Source: Branchipolynoe longqiensis
Lineage: Eukaryota > Annelida > Polychaeta > Phyllodocida > Polynoidae
Reading direction: 5' to 3'
Assembly: GCA_030323885.1 (NCBI GenBank)
Contig: CM059186.1
Span: forward strand, 150,634,407-150,698,406
DNA: 64,000 nt
Translations under genes and position numbers: made by a program
Shown: in pieces, positions 43,756-55,299 of the stretch
Layout of the letters: each line of letters begins with the position of its first letter
Position numbering within the stretch: the stretch's first letter is position 1
Notes under the pieces: generated by a model
What the model saw: the letters and a program-made list of their open reading frames with translations, nothing else
What the model was told of the DNA's origin: nothing
Databases searched by the model: none

Positions 43756-44325
43756 TAATTAGCTAAACAAACTACATATATAGCCAGGGCCATGAGATGA
43801 TACTAAGTTCACGTAAAACTAACATTACTTTTATTATACATATATTATTTTTGCGGTACCACATCATTATCCCACGGGCATAACTACAATGACCCTAAAA
43901 GGAAATGTATCTCCGAAAAAGACCTCATTTTCCTTTAGTGAATAACGTAAGGATTACAATTTCTGTTAGTTTTCATTTTGGCTAGTTGAGTTGACTTGAC
44001 CGACTCAAAGTACTATAAACACAGAAATGTTGGGTCCGACGCCACCCAACGTGTTTTGTCACGTGAGACCCTGAAACCTGCAGTAAATCCGATTACAGTC
44101 GGGGGTCGTAGACTTGAGGGTCTTGTAGGGGTCAGCTAGCGGTCAGATAGAGGTCACGGAGAGTTGTTGAACGGAGGCCGGTGGGGGCTGGGGGTAAAGG
44201 GGGTGGGAGGGGTGCTGATGTTTATATCATATTGTAAACACAATGCATAAACAGAGAAACACGCTCACAGTTATGATTTAGCCTTTCAGGTTCATCTGTG
44301 ATTGGTTAGTGTGTGTCTGATGGTG
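43756..44325. other. No recognisable feature
   Basis: Intronic sequence, AT-rich then G-rich at 44170-44215. No exon or known repeat. Confidence 0.4.
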
Positions 44326-44328
44326 ACA

Positions 44329-44655
44329 CCAGACGGGATGGTCGAACGAGTTGAGCGTCCGTCTCCTGATTTGGTAGATCGTGAGATTTGAACCCATGGG
44401 TTTTAACCCTGGTTGAGTCAAACCAATGACGTAGAAATTTATACTTGTCGCTTCCTGGCCAGATGCTCAGCATTATTAGGATAGGGCTCAGTGTCAGGAT
44501 AATGTGACTGAGTGGGATATCAGGTCATGGTGTTGGCAGCCTGGTCTCCCAGTGGGGCAGAACTATAAGGTCACCATGAGTGTGCACTGTCACATGTCGG
44601 TGCCTGTCCTGATATGACCTTAGATATTGTCATGACGTAAAACGCCAACAACCAG
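44329..44655 (+). mobile_element. tRNA-derived SINE (family 1), plus strand
   Basis: Head CCAGACGGGATGGTCGAACG, duplicated B-box region, body with a small deletion at the GGACTGGTT segment, tail CGCCAACAACCAGCC. Confidence 0.9.
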
Positions 44656-44805
44656 CCAACATTTACATCTATTTTGTTCCATCACCTTTGGGGCGTCACA
44701 TGTACATGCCTTGTGTTCCATCAGGCAGGTGCGACCTTTAGGGTTCTACATGTATCACCTTTGCGTTGCTTCAGGTACCGCCCACTTTTTCATACCAGTG
44801 TACCA

Positions 44806-44820
44806 CCTTAACTTGCGCAC
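44806..44820 (+). promoter_or_regulatory. U12-type branch site and AC 3' splice site
   Basis: CCTTAAC at 44806-44812 matches the minor-spliceosome branch consensus. The intron ends with GCGCAC at 44820, nine to ten bases after the branch A, inside the short spacing typical of U12 introns. Confidence 0.85.
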
Positions 44821-45041
44821 ATCCAGTCGTGTACCGAATGGAGCGCATTGAGGAGCTCCCGTACCTCGAGCAGCAGGAAGAGATGTCCAAGGCCACTCCC
44901 AGCCCTGCCAAGGTCAGCGTATCATCTCCAAGGTCACCTCCGCCGCTTGTCGCGCCACCTGCTGAGCTGCCCACGTGGGCTGTGAGGGATCCTTCCCCGG
45001 GGCCCTGGAACTCAGCCGAGCTGGGGTTAGCCGAGTGTCAG
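44821..45041 (+). CDS. CEP170: Exon after the FHA core, CEP170 family
   Basis: A 221-base exon that begins with two bases completing an Asp codon (G|AT). This gives the FHA end 'GYD' followed by 'PVVYRMERIEELPYLEQ', which parallels the CEP170B order after its FGYD. The rest is a Ser/Pro-rich, disordered linker ('SPRSPPPLVAPPAELP'), as expected after the FHA domain in this family. It ends in phase 0 at CAG|GTATGT. Upstream AG acceptors (44774, 44798, 44826) give either the wrong phase or extra residues and break the domain, so the AC boundary is preferred. Downstream exons are not confidently seen in the window. Confidence 0.85.
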
Positions 45042-45118
45042 GTATGTTCAGCAGAAATGCCCTTTTTTCACTTAACATCTGAAGAAAGAGAAGCTACACA
45101 GATTTGATTTTTTTCCCT

Positions 45119-45466
45119 TTAAAGTTACAGAGTCCGATGGTTTTGAGTTTCTGTAATTTTCTGAGATAAATATATTGGGTTATAATCAACTTATTTTTTG
45201 TTTGAAACAAATTTGATTTCAAACAGGTAACTTTTGAGATATTTGAAGTACAATCATGCAAAATTAGTTTTGGCATACATACCAAAACTCTGACACCATA
45301 GCCTTCTACAGTAATAGGTTCCATTAAATTGCCCCAGTATTCCGTTTTATGTGGTAACACATGTTTAATAAATGTGTCAGTAGCTAAGTTAGATTTGTAG
45401 AATCTAATCTATAAAATTGTTTTGGTTTTGAAAGTTTCATGTTTTCACCGGACTATGCAGCTTTAA
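45119..45466 (-). mobile_element. TTAA MITE copy 7, complete, minus strand
   Basis: TTAA|AGTTACAGAGTCCGATGG at the left and CCGGACTATGCAGCT|TTAA at the right. The interior is in reverse family order. Confidence 0.88.
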
Positions 45467-45980
45467 GGCCCACTGGGCATAGAAGAGTTAGGTTTAGCCC
45501 TAAGATTTCTGTACGTATGGGAATGTCAATATTGTCTATCATCTATAATTACCCTCTTTTTAAGGGTGATACAATGGTTATTCCCTAAGCGTGTTCGAGT
45601 TGCACCTTGAGGTTCTTTTAATCTAACCAACTTCACCGGCTACAATAGCATTACAATGAATTGAATAGGAAATATGATGCATTGTGGCAAGGTTATCCAA
45701 AATATCCTCTAGCGATGAACAGGTGATTATTATTATTATGATTATTATTATTTTATCACTGTAATGATTGTTTTATTTGCATATCACAAAAAGTCACACT
45801 GGCCCTTTTAATTGATTCGCAATTTTGTAATTTATAAGGTATAGCTATAGAACTACACTAACTATACGCATGACTCCCACTGACTGGCCTATGAGGAAAG
45901 TGTCCAGTCGTGGAGTGGAAAATATGGGGAATTCTCCCATTGATCTTCTTTCCGGGAAGCCATAAACAAAGATGTAAAAG
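45467..45980. other. No gene; (ATT)n run at 45725-45760
   Basis: Otherwise unrecognised intronic or intergenic sequence. Confidence 0.4.
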
Positions 45981-45989
45981 TTGTTAGAC

Positions 45990-46390
45990 AGGGGAGTTAC
46001 CAGAGACATGAAAATGGTGGGTGGGGTCGAGGGTGACTGGGTTACGGGTGGGGAGTAGGGGATCTAACGTAGATACAACACAACAGTAGAAGGTTATAAT
46101 GACAATACATCCCACATGCTGTGTCATACATCTCATCACCACCATTATCATCATCATCATCATCATCATCAATCCCTTAACCGCGAGCGTTATTACGGAA
46201 CCACAGATGACTTTGCAACCAGTTTTCTCCAGTTGTCTGTTTACCACTACCCTCTGAGTTTAGATGAACTCCAGGCCTGTCCATTCCCTGATGTTGTCTT
46301 CCAACCTCGTCCTTTGTCCACCTTGTTCTCTTCACCCTTTCACCCTGTTTTGCAACATGGTTTTGGCCAGACCTGATGAACGGGAAATAT
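45990..46390 (-). pseudogene. 3' relic of a non-LTR retrotransposon with (ATG)n-type tail
   Basis: On the minus strand, frames between 46370 and 46160 give 'RTRWTKDE' then 'EDNIREWTGLEF' and 'KVICGS', interrupted by a stop and frameshifts. 'W.D.I.EWTGL' is the conserved C-terminal segment of many LINE polyproteins. A GAT/ATG trinucleotide run (46143-46170) follows downstream, like a simple-repeat tail. Too short and damaged to name the clade. Confidence 0.6.
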
Positions 46391-46439
46391 GGCCATACCA
46401 TCATCCAGCTGACAATTCATTGAATATCATCAACACTCA

Positions 46440-47969
46440 TGCATAAAAGACATATCGCTTATGAAATTATAATTCCACCTGAAAAGCAGGGGAGGTTCTA
46501 GATGTGGCTTTGCAGATTGACTCAGAAACCATATCCAACTAGAGCACAATGACTTGTATTTGATTTACCATCCGCCACTTTTTCTCAGTGTTTCTTCATG
46601 ACTCCCCAGTTCCAGCTGATCAAGGAGAGGAGTGTATGTGTGTGTGGGGGGGGGGGGGGGAAGAGAATGTGGGGGTGAATGGGCTTTATTTGCTTCATTC
46701 TCTCATGATTTGAAAAATGTTTCCCTTAACAGAACATTCGTATCCTAGAAGTGTCAACTATATTCAGTATAGAACTGATAATGTAGGCCTGATGATGATA
46801 ATGTACATTTATATAGAGCGGCTTTACTAGCAGGAGCCACTCTAAGGCGCTGTGCAGAGACTAACTGATACTAAAACCAAGTCTAGCTGATATACAACCA
46901 CAGCATATGATTTAACCACTAGTGTACTTAACTGCGCACTGAGTCTTGATGCAAATACCTTGCACTATGTTCAGTACCTATGTTGTACACTATACAGCAC
47001 GGACTGCTCCCCCACTTTCAATGTTCAGAATGGGGTGTGCCACACACGATGGAGCACATTCCACTTCCCCATCACCATGTATAAATCAAATGTGATCGTT
47101 CCAACGGCTGGAAGACCAGTGCCTCAGCGCTGACAAAATATGTATTCAGACGAATAAAATATTACCAAAATAATTAATAAATGAAGCTGCAGGTCATGAG
47201 CTACCCAAAGGGATTATCTACTTAACAAAATTTTCATATATATTTCTTTTGTGAATGTGATTTATTCTTTTCTCAAACTTCAAAGTCAAGATGTTTGTCT
47301 TCCACTTGTGACCAAGTACGATTATTGACGCAAGTATATGACAGTAAGAGCAACATCTTATGACAGCAGGTGAGCTCAGTGAAACAGGATGATACAATAA
47401 ATCACTAGAAAGTAGAGACAATCCATATATTAAAAACAAATAAAGTCAGCCCCCCTCTCCCCTAAGAAAAGCCCATCAAAAAGGCCTCTTGCAACACCAA
47501 AAACAACAAAAGCAACTTTTTTGTCCATCCCCCTTTCTTTTGTTGATAGTGCATAGTGAGTTCACCTTACGTGCATTGTATGATAGCATGTGATAACAGC
47601 AATCAGTGGCATATGCTTTCTGTAATATATATGTACAGGAGTTGGCAATGGTAAATATGTAAAGTTCTCTTCATCATGCTCGTCAACCTTTAAATAAAGC
47701 TATTGAGGCTTAGCCCCAACTTTACCGGAAATACACACATAGCTTCTACCTATAGACTGCACTCTCAGGCCTCCATTACACATACCACACACGCGCACGC
47801 GCACACTCACGCGCACCTCACATACCCGTCATACCTGGCGTGGAAGCACTGATCGACACGCCACCTGGTGGTGGAAGCCCACACCACGTGCAGTCAGTAT
47901 CAGTCAACTCCCTGCACGCCGCGGGTATAACGCACCGGCGGAACACCCCACGAAGGCTACTGAGTGATC
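46440..47969. other. No gene supported; small repeats
   Basis: 46796-46860 ('TTTATATAGAGCGGCTTTAC...AAGGCGCTGTGCAGAG') resembles a widespread short repeat of marine animals. 47104-47175 is a copy of the GGCTGGAAGACCAGTGCCTC short repeat. 47825-47970 has a balanced-looking frame ending at ATCAG|GTTTGG, but that GT is the edge of the next SINE, so I do not call an exon. Confidence 0.4.
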
Positions 47970-48262
47970 AGGTTTGGTTTATTGGGGTTTTATCTCCTAG
48001 CAAAGATCTAACGTCATATTATCAGGACGGGGAACAACTTGTAACAACGCGCACTTATGGCGATGGTTGTTCAGTGCTGCCCCACTGGAAAACCACATCC
48101 ACCAGCACAATGACCTGATATCCCTCTCAGTCACATTATCTCGATGCTGGTCCAACCGCTACTTATGCTAGTCTAGTAATACCAGTGCACTAGATAAGTA
48201 TCAATTATTTGTAAGTCTTTGGTTTGACCCGGTTGGGGATTGATCCCACGATCCCCTCACCT
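47970..48262 (-). mobile_element. tRNA-derived SINE (family 1), diverged, minus strand
   Basis: GGTTTATTGGGGTTTTATCT tail complement to GGTTGGGGATTGATCCCACG in the head. Internal blocks are recognisable but with many changes. Confidence 0.78.
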
Positions 48263-48471
48263 GGGGAAAAAGAACCCACCTGAAGTGGTTCCAAGTAGTT
48301 CCGGCAAAACCCCAGCGGTTCGTCTATATTGCGCTATTTTCAACAGCATGCTGTGAAATATGCAACCCCCATCCCAAACTGGTCCCCCACCTGGTCCCCT
48401 ACCACTAACACAGACACATGCGTGCGCAGTTCTACAAAGTTGAAATTCTCCCTTAAAGCCGCATAGACTGC

Positions 48472-48799
48472 TTAAAGCCGCATAGTCTGATGAAAGTATG
48501 GCGTATTGTAAATAATACTAAAGTAAATTGGATCCTTGATATCCAACTTAGATACTGGTGCACTCTTTAAACATTTATTGTTCCGTCAATTTAATTATAT
48601 TCAGCAATTCGACCTGCATGGCAAAATTAATTTTGAGCATTTTAAGCATTTATTCACTTCAAATATCTTCAAAGTTAACCATTTAAAGTTAAAGTTACTT
48701 TAAACTAAATTTAAGTAGATTATTTCGATCAAGCTAATATAGTTATCTATATAAAAGAAAAAGGGCTAATACTCGAAACTACCGGACTATGCAACTTTA
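48472..48799 (+). mobile_element. TTAA MITE copy 8
   Basis: TTAAAGCCGCATAGTCTGAT (preceded by a partial duplicate of the end at 48453-48470) to ACCGGACTATGCAACTTTA. The interior lacks part of the left third. Confidence 0.82.
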
Positions 48800-48920
48800 C
48801 TAAAATAATAGAGTAATTAAAAACAGAATACATGTAGAAGCTCCATGAAAATATATCTAAATGGATAGTATATCTTGGTATTGTAAAGTCACCAGGTAAG
48901 TAGACCATTTGCATGTGTAT

Positions 48921-49275
48921 TTGAAGCTGCATAGTCCAATGAGATATCAAATTTTCAAAACCAAACCAATTATCTAGATTTGATTTTACATATCTAACTT
49001 AGATACTGATGCACTTATTAAGCATTTGTTTCTGCGTAGAAGGCAATACTGAGTCAATTTAACAGAACCTGTTACTGCAGAAGTCTATTTTGTCAGAGTT
49101 TTAGCAAGCTTACCAAAACTAATTTTCCATGTTTGCACTCAAAATATCTCAAAAGTTTACCATTTAAAATGGAAGTAACTTTGAACTAATGTAAAGTAGA
49201 TACTAGTGATCTATATAATATATTGATCTCAGAAAAAATACAGAAATTCAAAACCATCGGACTATGCAACTTTAA
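48921..49275 (+). mobile_element. TTAA MITE copy 9, complete
   Basis: TTGA|AGCTGCATAGTCCAATG to ATCGGACTATGCAACT|TTAA. Interior in full family order. Confidence 0.88.
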
Positions 49276-49299
49276 TGTCCACTTATCTGTTCTCACTGG

Positions 49300-49475
49300 A
49301 CAGGATGGCCGAATCACTAAGAGTACTGGCTAACTTCCCTTGTCGGAGGTCATGAGTTCGAATCCTAACCGCGTCAAACCAGTGACTTTCAAAATTAATA
49401 CTTATCATTGCCTAAACTGGGACTTGGCATTACTAGCTATCTAGGGAAATGACTGTTTTGCTCAGTATCGGCACT
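49300..49475 (+). mobile_element. tRNA-derived SINE (family 1), 3'-truncated
   Basis: Head GACAGGATGGCCGAATCACT, B box GAGTTCGAATCC, then the body only as far as TTTTGCTCAGTATCGGCAC. Confidence 0.82.
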
Positions 49476-50022
49476 GTATCGCCAAAACGTCCACAGAGCG
49501 GGAGCTAGACAGTTCAAAATGGGTACAAATGAACAACTCTAACGTGTTTTTGAACACATTTGAGATAAAACCAAATTGTTCTAATTTAGTTTTGAATAAA
49601 TCAAAACAGCTTTAAAAATGGTTTAATGTCTTGTGTGAATACACATAATTTTAGATTGTTCAATTAACAATCAGAACTGAAAAATAAAAGTTGTCAGCTG
49701 CTCTGAACATCAGGGTCCGGAAATGGGCAGGTCTGCGCCGCGGAGTCTCCTCCAGGTGCGGGTAATCAGTCACGTGACCACGCTCCGATAGGTGGGGTAG
49801 GTAGGGTTTCTGGCGCCCACCCTAGTTAGATGCTGCAGCAGCGACCAACCGGTACCACCAGCCACCTGCCGGCCAATGGAGCCGTCACGTGACAGGCAGG
49901 TGAGGGGCGGGGGAGGGGAGGGGAGGATGGTAGGGAGGACTTGGGGTGGTTGGGGGTGGGGCTGGGCAGGGATGGGCGGTTTCCTCCAGTCTCTGATATG
50001 ATTAATAGCGGTCAATGTCAGA
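49476..50022. other. No recognisable feature
   Basis: Unique sequence with a G-rich stretch at 49900-49975. Confidence 0.4.
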
Positions 50023-50578
50023 GCGAGGCTAGAAAGTGAGGCTGGAGAGTAGGGTTGGAGAGTGAGGCTGGAGAGTGAGGCTGTATAGCAGAGTTGGAGA
50101 GTGAGGCTGTAGAGTAGGGTTGGAGAGTGAGGCCGGAGAGTTGGGATTGGAGAGTGAGGTTGGAGAGTGGGATTGGAGAGTGAGGGTGGAGAGTTGGGTT
50201 GGAGAGTTAAGCTTGAGAGTGGGGTTGGAGAGTTAAGCTGGAGAGTGGGGTTGGAGAGTTAGGCTGGAGAGTGGGGTTGGAGAGTGAGGCCAGGGAGTAG
50301 CATTGGCGAGTGAGGCTGGAGAGTTGGGTTGGAGAGTGAGGCTGGAGAGTGGGATTGGAGAGCAATGCTGGATAGCGGGGCTGGAGAGTGGGCTTGGGGA
50401 GTGAGGCTGGAGAATGGGGTTGGAGAGTCTGGCTGCAGGGTAGGGTTGGAGTGTGATTCTGGAGAGTTTGGTTGGAGAGTGATGCTGGAGAGTTGGGTTG
50501 GAGAGTGAGGCTGGAGAGTATGGTTGAAGAGTAAGGTTGGAGAGTGGGACTGGAGAGTAAGGTTGGAGAGCGAGGCTG
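50023..50578 (+). repeat. GGTTGGAGAGTGAGGCTGGAG minisatellite
   Basis: About 40 copies of a 14-bp unit alternating GGTTGGAGAGT and GGCTGGAGAGT, giving a 28-bp dimer. Ser/Leu/Pro frames on the minus strand are artefacts. Confidence 0.93.
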
Positions 50579-51140
50579 CGACACATTACACAGACAAACC
50601 TATAGATATACCCAAACAGACACATTACATAAACGCCTATTGATATATATACAGGCTCAAGTAGACAGGCAGAGAGACAGACACACGTGTGTATATTCTG
50701 ACAAACAGGCAGTCAAGCACATATAGACGTACAGCCACAGACGGACAGAGTCAGTCGAACACAGACATACAAACACAGACAAACAACATAGCTAGACGCA
50801 CAGCCATACATAACAGTTACGCCTAGATGTACACGCACCCATAGACCCACACCACAACACACAAGCAGGCAGACATACATTCAAACTCACAGAAGCACAC
50901 ATACACACATACTCACACTTACACGCAGACGAACATACACAGCCAGCTACACACATGCCTACACAGATACACGCGGATAGATCGAGCCATAGATATACAA
51001 ACACACATGCACACCAATCGAATCACACACATACATACACACATACACACCAATCGAACCATACACATACAAACACACATGCACACCAATACACACACAG
51101 CAGATGACATACACACATACACACTACCCCACACTGCACC
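50579..51140. repeat. ACACA/CAGACA-rich low-complexity sequence
   Basis: Degenerate CACACATACACACC and GACAGACAGA runs. No gene seen. Confidence 0.6.
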
Positions 51141-51305
51141 CTGCCATATTTCAGGGCGCCCTTTTGCTGGACTACCTCCCGCTGGAGTTGCCGTGCTATT
51201 GCCTATTGGCTATGTTGGCTGCCGTCTCCATAGCAGATAACCACTGATAGTATACCGGATCGATAGCCTGTCGTGAATGGACCACACCCACATCATATAG
51301 AACTA

Positions 51306-51691
51306 GTACTAGCGCTGGCTGGATTCTCGTCTTGGAGTTTGTAGGTTTGAACCCCGACTGAGTGAAACCAATTGACTTACAAAATGGATATTTTGTCGCC
51401 ACCTTGCCTGGCGCCCGGCATTACTAAGATAGGGCAAGGACTGGTTTGCTCAGTATCAGGATAATGTGATTAAGTAGGATATCGGGTCCTGGTGCTGGTG
51501 GCCCGGTCTTTCAGTGGGGCAGCACTATAAAATCAACATGAGTGGATACTGCCACAGGTCAGTGCCCATGCTGATATGACCTTTTCTTTTCGGAAATATT
51601 GTTATTCTTCAGAATAACACATTGATCAGTGCCGAGGTACTGATCTTCCGGCAATGATTAGGTGTTGCTAGGACATAAAACCCAAACAAAG
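51306..51691 (+). mobile_element. tRNA-derived SINE (family 1) with internal insertion
   Basis: Head AGCGCTGGCTGGATTC, B box AGGTTTGAACCCC, body to GATATGACCTTT at 51582. Then comes about 72 bp of the GCCGAGGTACTGATCTTCC short repeat, then the SINE resumes AGGTGTTGCTAGGACATAAA. Confidence 0.85.
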
Positions 51692-51855
51692 AAACTAGGA
51701 GTGCATTGTGGAAAAGGTACGCCGGTCTGTTTCAATCCCCACTAAGTGTTGTTGGTATCGTTTCGGGCGCCAGTGAGTGGATAGCGGGACGCTGGAGAAC
51801 TAACGCCCGCCACGCCCTGTGTGCACACACCTGGAACATAAGGATATCTATGCAG

Positions 51856-51929
51856 CTACTGGCACAGTCTGCAACCCTATGCAGGCAGCTGTGCCGGTCC
51901 GATGCTGAGGAACAGGTAGAGAAATTCAG
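51856..51929 (+). CDS. Weak candidate exon downstream of the FHA gene
   Basis: 74 bases between an AG acceptor (GATATCTATGCAG) and a good donor (TTCAG|GTAAAT). It would read in phase 0 (compatible with the exon ending at 45041) and encode a helix-like peptide containing 'LCRQLCRSDAEEQVEKF'. The acceptor lacks a polypyrimidine tract, and I recognise no family similarity. An extended form starting further upstream is equally possible. Listed only because it is the best coding-like stretch between 45041 and the LINE. Confidence 0.2.
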
Positions 51930-51987
51930 GTAAATTACTAAAAAAAAAAGCTGGAAATAAAACACCAGTTCTCATCTGGTCATCGAA

Positions 51988-52359
51988 GTAAAAGTTGCAC
52001 ATTTCTTAGACCAACATAAATACCTAGATATGATCTTGATGTGATCTTACATGTACAACTTACATGTACAACTTAGATACCGATGCACATATTAAGCATT
52101 TCCTGCTGCAATGAAAGGAATGCTAAACCAATCTAATAGAAACAACCCTTTACTGCTTAAGGCTATGGTGTCCAGCATTTTGAAATGCATGCCAAAATTA
52201 ATTTGGCATGTTTTCACTTCAAATATCTCTACTAAAGTTAGCCACTTATAATGAAAGGTATATCAAATTACCGACAGGTAGCATATACTGATCAACCTAA
52301 TAATAATATACTTATCTAAGAAAAAATTATACATGAACTCAAAGACTATGCAACTTTAA
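51988..52359 (+). mobile_element. TTAA MITE copy 10
   Basis: GTAAAAGTTGCACATTTCTT at a diverged left end. The right end is AAGACTATGCAACT|TTAA, with clear interior blocks ('GATACCGATGCACATATTAA', 'GGCATGTTTTCACTTC'). Confidence 0.8.
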
Positions 52360-52785
52360 GTACTTAGATGGGTGACCACCAGAGAATACCAGATGCAGTA
52401 GACATTCTCGCGCACCTGCCAACTCAGTATTGGGTAAGAAATAGTCGATTGTCACAACTGCGCAACAAACAAATAAACTGACTAGGTGTCCATATATCAT
52501 TATTACTATCTTGGAGAGGCACAGCATCCAAATCGATCGGCTTAACTTGCGAAGTGTATTTGAATAAGTTATGATTTGAAATTCTCTATTGGCTGTCGCT
52601 ACTGGCATAAGTGCTAGTCTAATGGTGAGTCCAATGAATATTGCAACGGGGACCTGTGTTGGTCTAGATCCATATCTAAGCCTCAATATCTATTCAATAC
52701 CTGTCTGCTCCTGAAGAGTATGCGTTGGTGCATATTATTTACTTACCAACTACTAATTTGGTAGGTTCTGGTATAAACCTGTATA

Positions 52786-53359
52786 GCCGTGTTTACACGG
52801 GCAATTGTGAAGCGAATTAGGCAAATCGATTTATATGAAGCGATGTAGTGGCGTATTTACACGGACCAAGTTTGAAAGTGTGTCGGCACCGGGAACCAGC
52901 AGCCTTAGTGGTGAGCCTGTAGCCGGCGAGTACTGCTATTTGTTTAGTTTACATTCGTCGATTCACAATATGAATAACGACGCCAATGTAGCGGTTACGT
53001 TAATATCGCTTGGAATTTAGGGTTAATTTAATTAAATTTCATTATTTGAGTACGTAATTCTGTTAAATATGATCGCATTCAATAGATTTCGGCCTAATCG
53101 GTCCCTAACACTTCCGGGCACCAGCGATAGTTACAGCTGAGCCTGTAGCCGGCAAGCACCGCTATTTTACACTATTGCCGCCCGGGAACCGGCTGTATCG
53201 CTTCATATAAACCACCTCGCGAGGTGGTGTACATAAAGTGAATCATATGAAGCGAATCAGCCCTAATCCGCCTCAGAGTCGCGTTTACACGGCGAATGTG
53301 AGGCGAACTAGGCAAGGCGATTTATATGAAGCGACTTAACTCGCCCGTGTAAACACGGC
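52786..53359 (-). mobile_element. GCCGTGTTTACAC TIR element, copy 2, inverted relative to copy 1
   Basis: Ends GCCGTGTTTACACGGGC and GCCCGTGTAAACACGGC, TA-flanked on the left. Interior blocks (GTTAATATCGCTTG, AATTAAATTTCATTATTTGA, TCGGCCTAATCGGTCCCTAA) are the reverse complement of copy 1 at 31097-31641. Confidence 0.9.
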
Positions 53360-53640
53360 TTAAGAGAGCACTTTGCAAACTCAAGTAGTTACTCCCCACC
53401 CCATCACTACTCAAAGTACTGATGAATCTAAACGCTGCGCACCCCTTTTTTCATTACTTTAAACAATATTATATACATATATGTTTCTTTAGATCAAGTC
53501 ACTTCGCTGGGTTCAAAGGTTTGGTAGGCAGAGCGATGTTGGTTTAACACACTGTGGAGCAGGCACGGGGACGGTCCTATTTGACCATAGGGTGGGTTTG
53601 AGGGGCGATGGTACATCGCCATAACGGGAAGATCCATGCT
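53360..53640. other. No recognisable feature
   Basis: Short unique stretch between a TIR element and a pyrimidine tract. Confidence 0.4.
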
Positions 53641-54245
53641 TCATAATACACCTCTCCGTACCCCTCCCCCTTTCCCTCCCCTCACACCCCTCTCCTCCAT
53701 CTTGATCCTCCTCCCTCCCAGCACGCACCCCCTCCCTCTACTCCCTCCTCTCCTTCTCGTCCTCACTCCCCCTTTCTCTCCCGTCCACTCCCCCTTCTCT
53801 TCTTGTCCCCCCCCCCCCCCCTTTCTCCCCTCCTGGCAGCCCGTTTCCCGGTCCCTCTCCGCACCTTCGCTCTCCGCTCCCCTGGTTATGCTGAATGTGT
53901 GCGTATGTGTGTGTGTATGTGTTGGCGGTATCACTCTCATCCCGCAGACCAGATTTTGTTTAACGGCTATGTTCAGTTTGTGTGTGTGCGTGTGTGTATG
54001 CGTGTGTGTGTTGGGGGGGGGTCTCTCATTCCGCAGATTTTTTGATTTTTTAATTGAGCGATTATGCTTAGTTTGTGTTTGTGTGTGCATGCGTGCGTGT
54101 GTGTGTGCTGGGGGGAGAATGACTCATCCATGTAAAGCAGAACTTTTTTTTAATGCTTATGCTCAATGTGTGTATGTTTGTATGTATGTGTGTGCGTGTG
54201 TATGTGCGTGTGTATGTGTGTATGTGCGTGTGCATGTGTGTGCAG
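53641..54245. repeat. Pyrimidine-rich tract then (TG)n microsatellite
   Basis: 53641-53880 is CTCCCTCC-rich with a C run. 53900-54245 has four GTGTGTGT blocks, each followed by a partly similar unit (GGGG..TCTCATTCCGCAGA at 54015 and TATCACTCTCATCCCGCAGA at 53929), suggesting an underlying tandem repeat of about 100 bp. Confidence 0.8.
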
Positions 54246-54526
54246 CTGGGGATGGCGTGTCAGTGCCCCGTTCCGCTTCCTCCCAATCACCCCACCAGTG
54301 TTGTTAGTGGCGGGAGAAGTGATTGGTGATTAGCTGCAGGGCCTAATCACACCATAGTGCAGGCCAGCGTCCCAGGGTCCCCAGCCACACTGTCCCCTGA
54401 CTGAGTCAGACAGGTGATCATAGTTAACCCACTGAGGATTGGACCCTGTGTGGCAGCCATTTAACAAAATTACTTACTTCCGTTGATTAAGCGGGGGAAA
54501 TTTCAATCAGGGACAGGTGGTTTCCC
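54246..54526. other. No recognisable feature
   Basis: Unique sequence. No exon or repeat seen. Confidence 0.4.
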
Positions 54527-55005
54527 TCATTCCACTGCTCCTTGTCCTATCCTTATCCTAGTAATGCTGAATGACAGGCTAGGAAGTGACAAGTATCACT
54601 TTTACATCATTGGTTTGAGTCGCTCAGCCGGGGTAATGGCCCTGTCACACTGTGTGTATTGCATCAGCAGATGCTGACATATGTGATTTTGCGCCAACAT
54701 GTTGGTGTATGCTGGTGTATGTTGGTGTATGCTGGTGTACGCTGGTGTATGCTAAGACAAGTTATGGGTACGTTTGACATAAGTAGTATTCGTTAACAGC
54801 CCAGTGGTGTATGCCGTGACAAGTTATGGGTACATTTGGCATAAGTAGTATTTTTTAGCATGTTCAAAATTCCCGCCGTATGACAGTGTGTGTCACATAC
54901 GTCAGCATATGCTTATGCGGTGTGACAGGGCCTGTAGAGCTCCTGAATTGCCACACGGGAAGTGGGCGCTCAAATCGTCAACTCATTCCACCATCCTGTT
55001 TGATC
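54527..55005 (-). mobile_element. tRNA-derived SINE (family 1) fragment split by a MITE
   Basis: Reverse SINE body (CTAGTAATGCTGAATGACAG, GACAAGTATCACTTTTACAT) up to 54636. The head complement (GCTCAAATCGTCAACTCATT CCACCATCCTG) resumes at 54933 after the inserted element. Confidence 0.8.
54638..54932. mobile_element. GGCCCTGTCACAC-type MITE nested in a SINE
   Basis: The inverted ends GGCCCTGTCACACTGTG and TGTGACAGGGCC are 295 bp apart. The interior holds a GCTGGTGTATGTTGGTGTAT tandem run and a duplicated GACAAGTTATGGGTACRTTT GGCATAAGTAGTATT segment. Non-coding. Confidence 0.85.
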
Positions 55006-55299
55006 GCAAACGGCGGGGTGGGACGCGTAGGTACCTTTATAATTCAGGCAACCTTGGTTTGGATACAGCCCTGTCCGTTGAAGTTCGGTATGACTGTATT
55101 TGCATGGCAGCATTGTATGTGTGGCGTGTATGTAGGGGGTGGTGGGGAGAGGGTAAGAGTGGTCTCTTGTTTGTGGGGATAAGGAATAGAAAGCTACGGT
55201 GTGATTATATCATAATTTGAATACTAGGAATTAATATTTATTTCCTAATTTGATTACTAGGAATTAATACAAATGCCATAGACTATTAGAAGCATCGGC
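55006..55299. other. No recognisable feature
   Basis: Unique sequence; small duplication GAATACTAGGAATTAATA / GATTACTAGGAATTAATA at 55220-55270. Confidence 0.4.

Noticed and set aside
47825..47970. Possible host exon ending ATCAG|GTTTGG
   Set aside because: The apparent donor is the first base pair of an inserted SINE, and no convincing acceptor precedes it.
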